Counted from the first letter of the stretch, positions 1 to 9,540 are shown. The stretch is 64,000 nucleotides of DNA from Bradyrhizobium sp. CCBAU 53340 (GCF_015291645.1 NZ_CP030055.1:6448001-6512000); one strand, 5' to 3'. The notes: generated by a model not told the origin, from the sequence alone. Numbers and translations: made by a program.

Positions 1-2056
1 TGAAGGAGCCGTCCTTCTCGGCAAAGGCCGAGGCCGGCAGGATGACGTCGGCGTGGAACGCGGTCTCGGTGACGAAGAGATCCTGCACCACCATGTGATC
101 GAGCATCGCGAGCGCCTGGCGCGCATGCTGCAAGTCAGGGTCGGACATCGCGGGGTTCTCGCCCTCGATATACATGCCCTTGATCTCGCCGGCGTGGATC
201 GCGTTCATGATCTCGACCACGGTCAGGCCGCGGACGGGATCGAGATCCTGCTGCCAGAGCTTTTCGAAACTGCCGCGCAGATCGTCGCGGCCGACCGGCT
301 GATAGTCCGGCAGGAACATCGGGATCAGGCCGGCGTCGGATGCGCCCTGCACGTTGTTCTGGCCGCGCAGCGGATGCAGGCCGGTGCCGGGACGGCCGAC
401 CTGGCCGGTGATCAGCGCCAGCGCGATCAGGCAGCGCGCGTTGTCGGTGCCGTGAACGTGCTGGCTGATGCCCATGCCCCAGAAGATGATCGAGGACTTG
501 GCACGCGCGTAGGTTCGCGCCACCTCGCGCAGCGTCTGCGCCGGGATGCCGCAGATCGCCTCCATCTTCTCCGGCGTGAATTCCTTGATCTTCTCCTTGA
601 GGTCCTCGAACCCCTCGGTGTAACCGGCGATGTACTGATCGTCGGTCAGGCCTTCGGTGATGATCGTGTTGATCATCGCGTTCAGCATGGCAACGTCCGA
701 GCCCGGCTTGAACTGCAGATGCTTGGTCGCATGACGCGACAGCGACTGCCGGCGCGGATCCATCACGAACAGCTTGGCACCGTTCTGCTTGACCGCGTTT
801 TTGATGAAGGTCGCAGCGACCGGATGGTTGACCGTCGGATTAGCGCCGATCACCCAGATCACTTCCGCATCCATCGCGGCGGAGAACGGCGCCGACACGG
901 CGCCCGAGCTCAGCCCTTCGAACAGCGCCGCAACCGACGAGGCGTGGCATAGCCGGGTGCAGTGATCGACATTGTTCGAGCCAAAACCGGTGCGCACCAG
1001 CTTCTGGAACAGATAGGCCTCCTCATTCGAGCCCTTGGCCGAACCGAAACCGGCCAGCGCCTTGACGCCCTTTTCATCGCGGATCTTGACGAGGCCCTTG
1101 GCGGCGATGTCGAGCGCTTCGTCCCAGCTCGCCTCGCGGAAATGCGTGAAGGGATTGGCGGGATCGACCTGGTCGTTGGCATCCTTCTTCGCGTTCGGCA
1201 GCCGCACCAGCGGTTTGGTCAGGCGATGCGGATGGTGGACGTAATCGAAACCGAAGCGGCCCTTGACGCAGAGACGATTGTGATTGGCGGGGCCGTCGCG
1301 GCCCTCGGCGTAGATCACCTTCTCGTCCTTGACCTCATAGGTCACCTGGCAGCCGACGCCGCAGAACGGGCAGAGCGAGTCCACCTTCTTGTCGGCATAG
1401 GTGACGCGGGTCTGCTTGTCGTCGAGCATCACGGCCGGCATCAAGGCGCCGGTCGGGCAGGCCTGCACGCATTCGCCGCAGGCGACGCACGTCGACTCGC
1501 CCATGGGATCGTCGAAGTCGAACACGATTTTGGAATCGTGATTACGATAAGCCATGCCGATGACGTCGTTGACCTGGACCTCGCGGCAAGCGCGCACGCA
1601 GAGGCCGCACTGGATGCAGGCATCGAGATTGACACGCATTGCCGGATGGCTGGCGTCGGTCTCCCAGCGCTCGGCGGCAGGGAAACGGCTCTCGGTGACG
1701 CCGGTGGTCTCGGCCCAGTGCCAGAACTTCGAATCCGGATCGTGGCTGGTCTCGCGCGCCGGCTGGTCGGCGACCAAGAGCTCCATCACCATCTTCTGCG
1801 CAGCAGTCGCGCGCGCGGATTCGGTCTTCACCTTCATGCCGACCGACGGCGTGCGCTTGCAGGAGGCGGCGAGCACGCGCTCGCCCTCGATCTCGACCAT
1901 GCAGGCGCGGCAATTGCCGTCCGGGCGATAGTCGGGCGCGGGCGAATAGCACAGGTGCGGGATGTCGCGGCCTTGGCGTTTGGCAACCTGCCAGATCGTC
2001 TCGCCGGGCTTGGCTTCGACCTGCTTGCCATCGAGCTCGAACGTAATCTTCGTCAT
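1..2056 (-). CDS. fdsA: NAD-dependent formate dehydrogenase alpha subunit, C-terminus cut by window edge
   Basis: This is the catalytic subunit of a cytoplasmic NAD-linked molybdenum formate dehydrogenase, which oxidises formate to CO2. About 685 residues are visible and the gene runs off the left edge. The N-terminus is a [2Fe-2S] ferredoxin-like domain (Cys36, 49, 52, 66). Ferredoxin-type clusters follow (CIQCGLC, CVACGEC), then the CPFCGVGC motif that opens the molybdopterin domain. The Mo-ligand region reads CTRLCHASS, with a plain cysteine (about residue 370) where some homologues use selenocysteine. The start is the ATG overlapping the stop of the upstream FdsGB gene as ATGA, so the two are translationally coupled. 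moeA, mobA, mobB and fdhD lie nearby, as expected for a bis-MGD enzyme. A small fdsD may lie beyond the edge. Confidence 0.95.
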   Translation of the reverse strand, partial: MTKITFELDGKQVEAKPGETIWQVAKRQGRDIPHLCYSPAPDYRPDGNCRACMVEIEGERVLAASCKRTPSVGMKVKTESARATAAQKMVMELLVADQPARETSHDPDSKFWHWAETTGVTESRFPAAERWETDASHPAMRVNLDACIQCGLCVRACREVQVNDVIGMAYRNHDSKIVFDFDDPMGESTCVACGECVQACPTGALMPAVMLDDKQTRVTYADKKVDSLCPFCGVGCQVTYEVKDEKVIYAEGRDGPANHNRLCVKGRFGFDYVHHPHRLTKPLVRLPNAKKDANDQVDPANPFTHFREASWDEALDIAAKGLVKIRDEKGVKALAGFGSAKGSNEEAYLFQKLVRTGFGSNNVDHCTRLCHASSVAALFEGLSSGAVSAPFSAAMDAEVIWVIGANPTVNHPVAATFIKNAVKQNGAKLFVMDPRRQSLSRHATKHLQFKPGSDVAMLNAMINTIITEGLTDDQYIAGYTEGFEDLKEKIKEFTPEKMEAICGIPAQTLREVARTYARAKSSIIFWGMGISQHVHGTDNARCLIALALITGQVGRPGTGLHPLRGQNNVQGASDAGLIPMFLPDYQPVGRDDLRGSFEKLWQQDLDPVRGLTVVEIMNAIHAGEIKGMYIEGENPAMSDPDLQHARQALAMLDHMVVQDLFVTETAFHADVILPASAFAEKDGSF

Positions 2057-3762
2057 TCGGCCGCTTCCTTGAACTCGTCAGGGAAATATTTGATCACGGA
2101 GGACAGCGGATTCGATGCCGCCTGTCCGAGCCCGCAGATCGAGGCATCGCGCATCGCCTGGCTCAATTCTTCCAGCAATGCGCGGTTCCATACCGGCTTC
2201 TGCATCAGCTGTGCCGCCTTCTGGGTTCCGACGCGGCACGGCGTGCACTGGCCGCAGCTTTCGTCCTCGAAGAACTTCATCAGGTTCAGCGCAGCCCCAC
2301 GCACGCTGTCCTTTTGCGACAGGATCACGATCGCCGCCGAGCCGATGAAGCAACCGTATTTCTCCAGCGTGCCGAAATCGAGCGGGATGTCGTCCATCGA
2401 CGCCGGCAGGATGCCGCCGGACGCGCCGCCCGGCAGATACGCGTAGAACTGATGGCCGTCGGCCATGCCGCCGCAATATTCGTCCATCAGTTCGCGCACG
2501 GTAATGCCTGATGGCGCCAGCTTCATGCCGGGGTTCTTGACGCGGCCCGAAACCGAGAAGCTGCGCAGGCCGTGACGCTCATGGCGGCCATGGCCCTTCC
2601 ACCAGTCAGCGCCCTTCTCGACGATGTCGCGCACCCACCACAGCGTCTCGATATTGTTGATCAGCGTCGGCAGGCCGAACAGGCCGACCTGGAACGGATA
2701 AGGCGGCTTGTGCCGGGGCAGACCGCGCTTGCCCTCGATGCTTTCCAGTAGCGAGGACTCCTCGCCGCAGATGTAAGCGCCCGCGCCGCGGCGCATGTGC
2801 AGCGTCGGACCACCTGCGGGAAGTTTTGCGATCTCGCGCTCGAGGATCTCGCGCGAGGCGGGATATTCGTCGCGTAGATAAATGTAGACGTCCGAGGCCT
2901 GCACCACATGCGCGCCGATCAGCATGCCCTCGATAAAGCGATGCGGATCGGTTTCGAGATAATAGCGGTCCTTGAACGTGCCTGGCTCGCCCTCGTCGCC
3001 GTTGATCGCCATCAGCCGTGGGCCGGGCTCTCCTAACACCGCGCGCCATTTGCGTCCCGTCGGGAAACCGGCGCCGCCGAGACCGCGCAGCGAGGCGTCA
3101 TCGAGTGCCTTCAGGAGATCGTCCGTCGACATCTCGCCAGAGCGCAAGCGGCCGAGCAGCTTGTAGCCGCCACCGGCGACATAGGCGTCGTAGTCGATAT
3201 ATTTGGGCAGATGCGCGTGGATGTCGCCGGCCTTTGCAGCTGCCAAGACGTTGGCGACCGTCGCGTGATCGACGAAGTTGTGCCCGACTTCAGCGGCAGG
3301 CGCGGTGTCGCAGCGACCGACGCAGGGCGCGCGCACGACGCGGATGCCCGGACCCGAGGCTTCTTGCAAATCCGCGAGCAGCTTCTCGCCGCCGAGCATG
3401 GCGCAGGTGAGCGAATCGCAAACGCGGATCGTCAGCGGAGCGATGTCAGGCTCGCCTTCCTTCACCACGTCGAAATGCGCGTAGAAGGTCGCAGTCTCGA
3501 ACACTTCGGCGAAAGCGAGCTTCATCTCGTCAGCAAGGGCCGCAAGATGCGCAGCCGAGATCTGGTGATATTTGTCCTGGATCAGATGCAGATATTCGAT
3601 CAGGAGATCGCGCCGCCGTGGGCGATCGCCGAGCAATTGCTCGATCTGATTTAGGGCGGTCGGATCGACCTGCCTGCCCTTGGGCGTGGCCTTGGCGCGC
3701 CGGCGCCCCTCGCCCGGATGCTCGAATTCCCTGACCTTGTGAACGTCGTCGTTGCTGCTCAT
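2053..3762 (-). CDS. fdsB: Formate dehydrogenase diaphorase subunit: fused gamma (NuoE-like) and beta (NuoF-like)
   Basis: This 569-residue protein passes electrons from the formate dehydrogenase alpha subunit to NAD+. Residues about 35-165 form a NuoE/FdsG-like thioredoxin-fold [2Fe-2S] domain with Cys115, 120, 147 and 151. The rest is NuoF/FdsB-like. It carries the glycine-rich FMN/NAD loop RGLGGAGFPTGRKW (226-239), a second nucleotide motif GDEGEPGTFKDR, and a C-terminal [4Fe-4S] motif SCGQCTPCR plus a later cysteine in SICGLG. In many FDH operons the two modules are separate genes; here they are one reading frame. The protein is first in the operon and overlaps fdsA by four bases. A 14-bp palindrome lies about 130 bp upstream of its start. 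Confidence 0.94.
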   Translation of the reverse strand: MSSNDDVHKVREFEHPGEGRRRAKATPKGRQVDPTALNQIEQLLGDRPRRRDLLIEYLHLIQDKYHQISAAHLAALADEMKLAFAEVFETATFYAHFDVVKEGEPDIAPLTIRVCDSLTCAMLGGEKLLADLQEASGPGIRVVRAPCVGRCDTAPAAEVGHNFVDHATVANVLAAAKAGDIHAHLPKYIDYDAYVAGGGYKLLGRLRSGEMSTDDLLKALDDASLRGLGGAGFPTGRKWRAVLGEPGPRLMAINGDEGEPGTFKDRYYLETDPHRFIEGMLIGAHVVQASDVYIYLRDEYPASREILEREIAKLPAGGPTLHMRRGAGAYICGEESSLLESIEGKRGLPRHKPPYPFQVGLFGLPTLINNIETLWWVRDIVEKGADWWKGHGRHERHGLRSFSVSGRVKNPGMKLAPSGITVRELMDEYCGGMADGHQFYAYLPGGASGGILPASMDDIPLDFGTLEKYGCFIGSAAIVILSQKDSVRGAALNLMKFFEDESCGQCTPCRVGTQKAAQLMQKPVWNRALLEELSQAMRDASICGLGQAASNPLSSVIKYFPDEFKEAAE

Positions 3763-3893
3763 GGAAACGTCGCGTTCTCCTCAAAAGCGCGATGATCTCG
3801 GGGCGGGATGACCATCGCGATCCGCCATTATTTCCAGACCCGACACTCGGGAACCGTCCCTCAGATCAGGTCTCATTCCAGGCGACTCTAGCT

Positions 3894-3907
3894 TCTGGTA
3901 TACCAGA
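3894..3907. promoter_or_regulatory. Perfect 14-bp palindrome upstream of the formate dehydrogenase operon
   Basis: TCTGGTATACCAGA is a perfect dyad about 130 bp upstream of the fdsB start, in the gap between fdsB and the small secreted-protein gene. The TGGTATACCA core resembles operators of FadR-type GntR regulators. No GntR gene is visible in the window, so the binding protein is unknown. Confidence 0.5.
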
Positions 3908-3998
3908 CGCCAAGTGAATTTAGAACGTATCTATAATCATTTAGGGGGCGGGCAGCCGCCCTGCCACGCCCCCTTAGCGCGTTGACGGCGGAACCTCG

Positions 3999-4277
3999 TC
4001 AGGTCTTCTCCATGCAATCCTGGATATAGAACCAGCGATCGTCGCCGATCAGCCCTTTGGCCTTCACCTCGGCGCGGCACGCCTTCAGCTTCGGCTTGTT
4101 GGCGGACCACTTGGCCTTCATCTCTTTCAGCTTCTGCATGGTGAGCTTGATCTTGCCCGGCGGCTTGGCGTCGGTCGTCGCCGCAGGGGCCGCGGGAGTC
4201 GTTGCAGTCTGTGCCGATGCAGTGTGGAGGCTTGCTGCCAGCAACATGGCGGCAAGGCAGATACGGGTGCGAAGCAT
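3999..4277 (-). CDS. Small secreted protein with a PsiF-like two-cysteine repeat
   Basis: This 92-residue protein has a clear signal peptide (MLRTRICLAAMLLAASLHTASA, cleavage near residue 22) and an Ala/Thr/Pro-rich linker. A compact C-terminal half follows, containing KLKACRAEVKAKGL and WFYIQDCMEKT. The spacing of the two cysteines and the KGL/GDxR pattern recall the PsiF repeat of phosphate-starvation proteins, a family without a defined biochemical role. It lies between the formate dehydrogenase operon and the oxalate/formate-type transporter, all on the minus strand. A link to formate or oxalate metabolism is only positional. The start gives an intact signal peptide. Confidence 0.75.
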   Translation of the reverse strand: MLRTRICLAAMLLAASLHTASAQTATTPAAPAATTDAKPPGKIKLTMQKLKEMKAKWSANKPKLKACRAEVKAKGLIGDDRWFYIQDCMEKT

Positions 4278-4366
4278 GAAATCCCCCTAGGTCCCATTCT
4301 CGATGATTGGCAGGCGAGTGCCGCGGGAGCCGACCTTCAGCCTCCCGCGGCCTTTTGGGTTGACGA

Positions 4367-6022
4367 TCAGAAAATCTTGACCGCGCTCTCCAGCGTCTTC
4401 CAGACGCCCCAGGCCAGGGGAACGCCAACGAAAGCCCAGAACAGCGCCGCCTTGGCATCCAAGCCGCCCCTGCCGATGCCGAACGAACCGTGCTGGATTG
4501 ACGCTTCGCTCTTCGCGCTGGCCGCCTGCAAGCGGGCAACCTCTTCCTGGCTCATGTTCCACTTGGGATCGACGGGCTTGATCAGATAATTGCAAATCAA
4601 GCCCGCGATCAGCATGGCGCAGAGGATGTACATCGTCGTGTTGTAGAGCTGGTCACGCGGCACACCGGCGGCGAGTTGGAACTCGCGGATATAGTTGACC
4701 ACGACAGGACCGATAATGCCCGCGGTCGACCAGGCCGTCAGCAGCCGGCCATGGATGGCGCCGACGAACTGGGTTCCGAACATGTCCGCAAGATAGGCCG
4801 GCACCGTCGCGAAGCCGCCGCCATACATCGACAGGATGATGCCGAAGCCAAGCACGAAGAGCAGCTTCGAGCCCATCGCCGCGAAAGTGGGCGCGAGCGC
4901 GTACAGCACGATGCCGAGCAGGAAGAACGTATAGTAGGTGTTCTTGCGGCCGATGTGATCCGACAACGACGCCCAGAAGAACCGGCCGCCGATATTGAAC
5001 AGCGACAGCAGTCCGGCGAAGCCCGCGGCAATGCCTGCGATGACCGTCTTTTGCTCAACCGAGAGCTGGCCGAAAGCCAATGCGGGTTGACCGATCAGCT
5101 TGCCGGCAAAGATTTCCTGAAGCATCGGCGAGGCCATGCCGATCACGCCGATGCCTGCCGAGACGTTCAAGCAGAGCACCCACCAGATCAGCCAGAATTG
5201 CGGCGTCTTGTGCGCATTGTTGAGATGCACGTGATGCTCGGTGATCATTGACTTCTTTTCGCTCGGCGGCGTCCAGCCCTCGGGCTGCCAGCCCACCGGT
5301 ATGACGCGATAGGCGAATGCGCCGATCGTCATGAAGACGAAATAGATGACGCCCATGACGACGAAGGTTTCCCAGACGCCCACCGAGGTCGGCGTCTTGA
5401 AGTAATTGATCAACAGGTTTGCCAGCGGCGCACCAATCATAGCGCCGCCGCCGAAGCCCATGATGGCCATGCCGGTCGCCATGCCGCGGCGATCGGGAAA
5501 CCATTTGATGAGCGTCGACACCGGAGAGATGTAACCCAGGCCGAGACCGACGCCGCCAATCACGCCGCAGCCCAGCCACATGATCCAGAGCTGGTGCACA
5601 TACACACCGAAAGCGCCGATCAGAAGACCGCCGCCCCAGCACAGCGCGGCGACGACGCCCGCCTTGCGCGGGCCCACACGCTCAAGCCAGCCGCCCCAGA
5701 TCGCGGCAGAGACGCCGAGCAGGACGAAGAACAGCGTGAACATCCACCCGAGGCTCGCGACCTTCCAGTCACAGGTCGTGGTGAAGAGTTCCTGGAACAG
5801 CGACATGTCCGGGCATGCCTTGCTCTGCGTGATTCCGATCGCGCGCGACAACGGCAGCCAGAACACCGAGAAGCCATAGGCCATGCCGATGCACAAATGG
5901 ATGCAGAGCGCCGCCGGGGGTACCAGCCAGCGATTGAAGCCGGGCTTGGCGATCGTGTGCTCACGATCGAGAATTCCGGCGCCAGCACCCGAAATGCTTC
6001 CAGTGCCTTCGATTGTCGTCAT
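4367..6022 (-). CDS. oxlT: MFS transporter, oxalate/formate antiporter (OFA) family
   Basis: This roughly 551-residue protein belongs to the inner-membrane major facilitator superfamily. The N-terminus contains NRWLVPPAALCIHLCIGMAYG followed by a polar GITQSKACPDMS loop, typical of OFA-type carriers, which exchange oxalate for formate. About twelve hydrophobic segments are visible, with loop motifs such as KWFPDRRGMATG and ASLSDHIGRKNT. The chosen ATG at 6022 is preceded by GGGGAGGA at good spacing; an upstream in-frame GTG at 6043 is less likely. Its place beside formate dehydrogenase suggests oxalate import, decarboxylation elsewhere and formate oxidation, but no oxalyl-CoA decarboxylase or transferase is in view. 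Substrate direction is therefore inference. Confidence 0.85.
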   Translation of the reverse strand: MTTIEGTGSISGAGAGILDREHTIAKPGFNRWLVPPAALCIHLCIGMAYGFSVFWLPLSRAIGITQSKACPDMSLFQELFTTTCDWKVASLGWMFTLFFVLLGVSAAIWGGWLERVGPRKAGVVAALCWGGGLLIGAFGVYVHQLWIMWLGCGVIGGVGLGLGYISPVSTLIKWFPDRRGMATGMAIMGFGGGAMIGAPLANLLINYFKTPTSVGVWETFVVMGVIYFVFMTIGAFAYRVIPVGWQPEGWTPPSEKKSMITEHHVHLNNAHKTPQFWLIWWVLCLNVSAGIGVIGMASPMLQEIFAGKLIGQPALAFGQLSVEQKTVIAGIAAGFAGLLSLFNIGGRFFWASLSDHIGRKNTYYTFFLLGIVLYALAPTFAAMGSKLLFVLGFGIILSMYGGGFATVPAYLADMFGTQFVGAIHGRLLTAWSTAGIIGPVVVNYIREFQLAAGVPRDQLYNTTMYILCAMLIAGLICNYLIKPVDPKWNMSQEEVARLQAASAKSEASIQHGSFGIGRGGLDAKAALFWAFVGVPLAWGVWKTLESAVKIF

Positions 6023-6127
6023 GCATTCCTCCCCTGCCGCCACCCTTCTGAGCAGCCTGCCCTAACCATCCTGTTCCTCAGCCGTTGCAGTGCAGCCAAT
6101 TGTCCCCGCTGCTCCGCACAATCATCC

Positions 6128-6155
6128 GACACGCGTCAGGATCGTCACGCGTGTC
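6128..6155. repeat. 9-bp inverted repeat upstream of the oxalate/formate transporter
   Basis: GACACGCGT (6128-6136) and ACGCGTGTC (6147-6155) form perfect arms around a 10-base loop, about 105 bp upstream of the transporter start in the 6023-6339 gap. It could be an operator or an RNA hairpin. No coding sequence is seen in the rest of this 317-bp gap. Confidence 0.4.
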
Positions 6156-6339
6156 TGAAAAGTTAACCCCTCGATCGGGACTCTATGCCCGCCACGACAT
6201 CCAGGCTTCGTGTGTGGCCCGCTGATCCGCGTATAGCAGACGAGACTCAACCTCCGCGCCCGCGCGGACAAAGTCAATTGGGACAGAAGCCGTGATCGAT
6301 GTCGATAGTTAAATGGTCGGTATCCGCGCGGTAACGCGC

Positions 6340-6603
6340 TCAAGAACGCAGCGCAGCATTGGCGCCATCTATCGAACCATTCGCTTTTTCTATCAAGAAC
6401 ACGATGCGCGCGTCATTGCGCTCGGTGATCTCCACCGTGTCGCCGGTCTCGCGGATCAGGTTTGGAATGTCAATCACCGACAAAGGATCGGTGCAGTGGA
6501 CTTCGAGCTGATCGCCCGGCTGCAATGGTTTCAACGCCTTGCGTGTTTTCAGGGCTGGTAGCGGGCATTTCAGCCCAGTGAGATCGAGCGTCGTTCGGGT
6601 CAT
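6340..6603 (-). CDS. TusA/SirA-family sulfur carrier protein
   Basis: This small cytoplasmic protein of 87 residues has the family signature LDLTGLKCPLPALKTRKAL near the N-terminus. The CPxP cysteine is the persulfide-carrying residue in TusA-type proteins. The rest fits the two-layer alpha/beta fold (GDQLEVHCTDPLSVIDIPNLI). It sits directly downstream of moeA on the minus strand, within a block that also holds fdhD. FdhD delivers sulfur to the formate dehydrogenase cofactor, so a role as sulfur donor for FdhD or Moco is plausible but not shown. The ATG at 6603 is preferred over the in-frame TTG at 6606. Confidence 0.88.
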   Translation of the reverse strand: MTRTTLDLTGLKCPLPALKTRKALKPLQPGDQLEVHCTDPLSVIDIPNLIRETGDTVEITERNDARIVFLIEKANGSIDGANAALRS

Positions 6604-6647
6604 CAACGCAACATGGCGGGAGGAATAGGGGACGTCAACGCAAGAGC

Positions 6648-7904
6648 TCAGAGCAAACTCGCATAGGACAGGAAACCTACGCTCTCGCCCGGCTCGACGG
6701 CCGTAATGTCTTCGCCGAGTTCAATCAGTCCATCGGTCTCCACCAACGACGACAGCAGCCCTGCCCCTTCGCGCGGAAACTTGACCGCTTCCAGCGCGCC
6801 ATCCTGCGCGCGGCGCAAGGAGGCGCGCACATATTCGCGGCGGCCCGGCTTCTTCTTGTAGGTGAACGCCGCACGCAGCGGGATCGGCAATAGCGGTTCC
6901 TGCAGACTGCCGGCGAGCGCGAGCACGGTCGGCCGCACCACATGGACGAATGTGACGAAACTCGCGACGGGATTGCCGGGCAGCCCAATCAGCGGCGTGC
7001 CGCCGATGATGCCCATCGCCACCGGCCGGCCCGGCTTGATCGCCATCCGCCACAGCACCAGCGAGCCGACGCTCTCCACTGCCGCCTTGACGTGATCCTC
7101 TTCGCCGGTCGAGACGCCACCGGTGGTGAGGATCAGGTCATGTTGGCCTGCAACCTGCTTCAAACCATTCGCGAGCGAGGCGCGCTCGTCGCGCAGAATG
7201 CCGAGATCGTGCACCTCGCAGCCGAGCCGGCGCAGCATGGTCATCAACATGAAGCGATTGGAATCGAACAGCTGCGAGGCCGCGCGCGGCGCGCCGGGCG
7301 AGGCCAGTTCGTCGCCGGTGGAAAACACCGCGACGCGAATGCGCCTGACGACATCGAGCCGGGTCAGGCCGAACGCCGCTGCAAGCGCGACATGCTGCGG
7401 CCGCATCCGCTGGCCGGCGCGCAGCGCAATCTGCCCCACCGGGATGTCCTCTCCGGCCGGGCGGACGTTGGCGCCTGGCTTCAGCCCGAATGGCAGCACG
7501 ACCCTGCCTGATACATCGATGCGGACGTCTTCCTGCATGAAGACGGTCTCGGCGCCCGGCGGCATCGGCGCGCCCGTGAAGATGCGCGCGGTGTGGCCCG
7601 GCTTGATCGGCGCCTGAGCAAGACCGCCGGCCTGGATGCGGCCATCGAGCGGGAATGCCTGCTCCGTTGTCTCCGGCAGGTCGGCATTGCCGACGGCGTA
7701 GCCGTCGACGGCCGAGTTGGTGAAAGGCGGCAACGGCAGCGGCGCGGCGATATCGTGCACCAGCACACGCCCGTCGGCTTCGACCAGCATCACGGTCTCG
7801 ATATCGGCAATCGCGCTGACACGGGCCGTGATCAGGTCAACGGCCTCGTCGACCGACATCATCGGTCCACCGAAAGCAAAACAATCGTCCGACAGTTGAG
7901 CCAT
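6648..7904 (-). CDS. moeA: Molybdopterin molybdenumtransferase MoeA
   Basis: This 418-residue enzyme inserts molybdate into adenylylated molybdopterin. Length and motifs are canonical: FTNSAVDGYAV near the N-terminus, GAPMPPGAETVFMQEDV, STGDEL, the MPT-binding TTGGVSTGEEDHV, and LPGNPVASFVTF. The C-terminal domain IV is present. It is encoded just upstream of the TusA-like gene and just downstream of mobB (10-bp gap), forming a minus-strand run that faces the divergent fdhD-mobA pair. This is the only fully standard MoeA of the three homologues in the window. Confidence 0.95.
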   Translation of the reverse strand: MAQLSDDCFAFGGPMMSVDEAVDLITARVSAIADIETVMLVEADGRVLVHDIAAPLPLPPFTNSAVDGYAVGNADLPETTEQAFPLDGRIQAGGLAQAPIKPGHTARIFTGAPMPPGAETVFMQEDVRIDVSGRVVLPFGLKPGANVRPAGEDIPVGQIALRAGQRMRPQHVALAAAFGLTRLDVVRRIRVAVFSTGDELASPGAPRAASQLFDSNRFMLMTMLRRLGCEVHDLGILRDERASLANGLKQVAGQHDLILTTGGVSTGEEDHVKAAVESVGSLVLWRMAIKPGRPVAMGIIGGTPLIGLPGNPVASFVTFVHVVRPTVLALAGSLQEPLLPIPLRAAFTYKKKPGRREYVRASLRRAQDGALEAVKFPREGAGLLSSLVETDGLIELGEDITAVEPGESVGFLSYASLL

Positions 7905-7913
7905 GGAGCCTCG

Positions 7914-8441
7914 TCAGCGCGTCGCCGCGCTTCTTGCAACCGCTTCCTCGACCGGCATCGCCGCACGCAGGAGCAATGCCGCTGCAGCCTGGATATCATC
8001 GAGATGGACGGTCGGCAGCCGTGTTTCAACCGCAGCGTCGGTCGCAATCCCGACGATGCCGGGATCATCAGGGAACAGCAGCGGCTTGTCGTTGGCGGCG
8101 CGATGCACCTCGATCTTGTGATGCGGCTCGCGCTTGAAGCCCTCGACCACCACGAGATCGACGGCGGACAATTTGCCCAGAAGTTCCGGCAGCCGCGGCT
8201 CCGGGGCGCCGCGCAATTCATGCATCAGCGCCCAGCGGTTCGACGACGCCACCAGCACCTCGGTTGCGCCCGCCTCGCGATGGCGCCAGGAATCCTTGCC
8301 GGGCACATCGACGTCGAACTGATGATGCGCATGCTTGATGACGGAGACGCGCAGGCCCTGCGCGCTGAAATGCGGGATCAGCCGCGCCAACAGCGTGGTC
8401 TTGCCCGCACCGCTCCAGCCCGCAAGGCCGATGACTTTCAT
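7914..8441 (-). CDS. mobB: Molybdopterin-guanine dinucleotide biosynthesis adapter MobB
   Basis: This GTP-binding protein of about 175 residues assists MobA in making MGD. It starts MKVIGLAGWSGAGKTTLLARL, a textbook Walker A P-loop, followed by IKHAHHQFDVDVPGKDSWRHREAGA, which is diagnostic for MobB, and DLVVVEGFKREPHHKIEVHR (Walker B region). The ATG at 8441 places the P-loop immediately after the start and has GGACC-GGA upstream; an earlier in-frame start at 8462 is less likely. It is transcribed together with moeA. Confidence 0.93.
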   Translation of the reverse strand: MKVIGLAGWSGAGKTTLLARLIPHFSAQGLRVSVIKHAHHQFDVDVPGKDSWRHREAGATEVLVASSNRWALMHELRGAPEPRLPELLGKLSAVDLVVVEGFKREPHHKIEVHRAANDKPLLFPDDPGIVGIATDAAVETRLPTVHLDDIQAAAALLLRAAMPVEEAVARSAATR

Positions 8442-8496
8442 TCCAGGTCCGTCTCTACGCACTGCATAGTCCTTGGTGGAACCACCGCTCCCTCCC

Positions 8497-8577
8497 CGTC
8501 ATTGCGAGTGCAGCGAAGCAATCCAGAGTGTCTCTGCGGATGCATTTCTGGATTGCTTCGCTGCGCTCGCAATGACG
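8497..8577. repeat. Intergenic palindromic repeat (31-bp arms) between mobB and fdhD
   Basis: The arms 8497-8527 and 8547-8577 are reverse complements with one mismatch over 31 bases, separated by 19 bases. They begin with the CGTCATTGCGAG motif seen in dispersed Bradyrhizobium repeats. The element sits in the divergent gap between mobB and fdhD and would fold into a long hairpin. It is probably a REP-like element rather than a specific operator. Confidence 0.8.
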
Positions 8578-8649
8578 AGCGGAGGCATTTTGCTCATTCC
8601 TCAGCATGCTTATATCGGCTTGAGGCGAATGTCATGCTAACGTCGCACC

Positions 8650-9540
8650 ATGATGAAGATCGACAAAGCCCCGGTGCCCCTGATCGTCCCCAACCCGGAC
8701 GACCCGCGCCTGACCCAGAGCGTGACCGGGACCGACCAGACTGGCGCAAAGGTCGAAATCAAGGTGCCGATGGAACGGCCGCTGACGCTATACCTGAATT
8801 CGCAGGAGATCGTCACCATGATGACGATCGGCGACTACCCGGAATATCTGGCGCTCGGCTACCTGCTGAACCAAAACATGCTGAAATATAATGACGCGGT
8901 CACCGAGGTCGAATACGACGACGACCTCCAGGTGGTCGTCGTGCGCACGGAACACCATACCAATTTCGAAGCCAAGCTGAAGAAGCGCACCCAGACCTCG
9001 GGTTGCGCGCAGGGCACCGCCTTCGGCGATCTGCTGGAAGCCGTCGAGAGCGTCGCACTGCCGAAGGCTGAGCTGCGTACCTCCTGGCTCTACCAGATGA
9101 CGCAGACCATCAACACCATGCCGTCGCTCTATCTGGAGGCCGGCGCGATCCACGGCTGCGTGCTGTGCAAGGAGGGCACCCCGCTCTGCTACACCGAGGA
9201 TGTCGGCCGCCACAACGCCGTCGACAAGATCGCGGGCTGGATGTACCGCCATGGCGTCGATGCCGCCGACAAGATCCTCTACACCACGGGACGTCTCACC
9301 TCGGAGATGGTGATCAAGACCGTGCGGATGGGCATTCCGATTCTGGTGTCGCGCTCCGGCTTCACCGCCTGGGGTGTCGATCTCGCGCGACAGGTAGGTC
9401 TGACGCTGGTCGGGCGCACCCGCGGTAAACGCTTCATCGCGCTCGCGGGCGAGGAGCGTATCGTCTACGACCAGAACCTCGCTTACGTCGAGGAGGAATC
9501 GGCAAAGCACAAGCGTAAGGGCGAAGGTGGTGACGACTAG
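8650..9540 (+). CDS. fdhD: Formate dehydrogenase accessory sulfurtransferase FdhD
   Basis: FdhD transfers sulfur to the bis-MGD cofactor so that formate dehydrogenase becomes active. This 296-residue protein shows the family core: [53 protein letters not shown] and [14 protein letters not shown]. The functional CxxC pair is Cys170 and Cys173. It is transcribed divergently from mobB-moeA and its end overlaps mobA by 14 bases. In the Fds system this protein is also called FdsC. A second in-frame ATG immediately follows the first. Confidence 0.95.
   Translation: MMKIDKAPVPLIVPNPDDPRLTQSVTGTDQTGAKVEIKVPMERPLTLYLNSQEIVTMMTIGDYPEYLALGYLLNQNMLKYNDAVTEVEYDDDLQVVVVRTEHHTNFEAKLKKRTQTSGCAQGTAFGDLLEAVESVALPKAELRTSWLYQMTQTINTMPSLYLEAGAIHGCVLCKEGTPLCYTEDVGRHNAVDKIAGWMYRHGVDAADKILYTTGRLTSEMVIKTVRMGIPILVSRSGFTAWGVDLARQVGLTLVGRTRGKRFIALAGEERIVYDQNLAYVEEESAKHKRKGEGGDD

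Noticed and set aside
53..952. Long plus-strand open frame opposite fdsA
   Set aside because: It mirrors the formate dehydrogenase alpha gene on the other strand; its translation is rich in Arg, His and Asp with no domain, a usual high-GC shadow.
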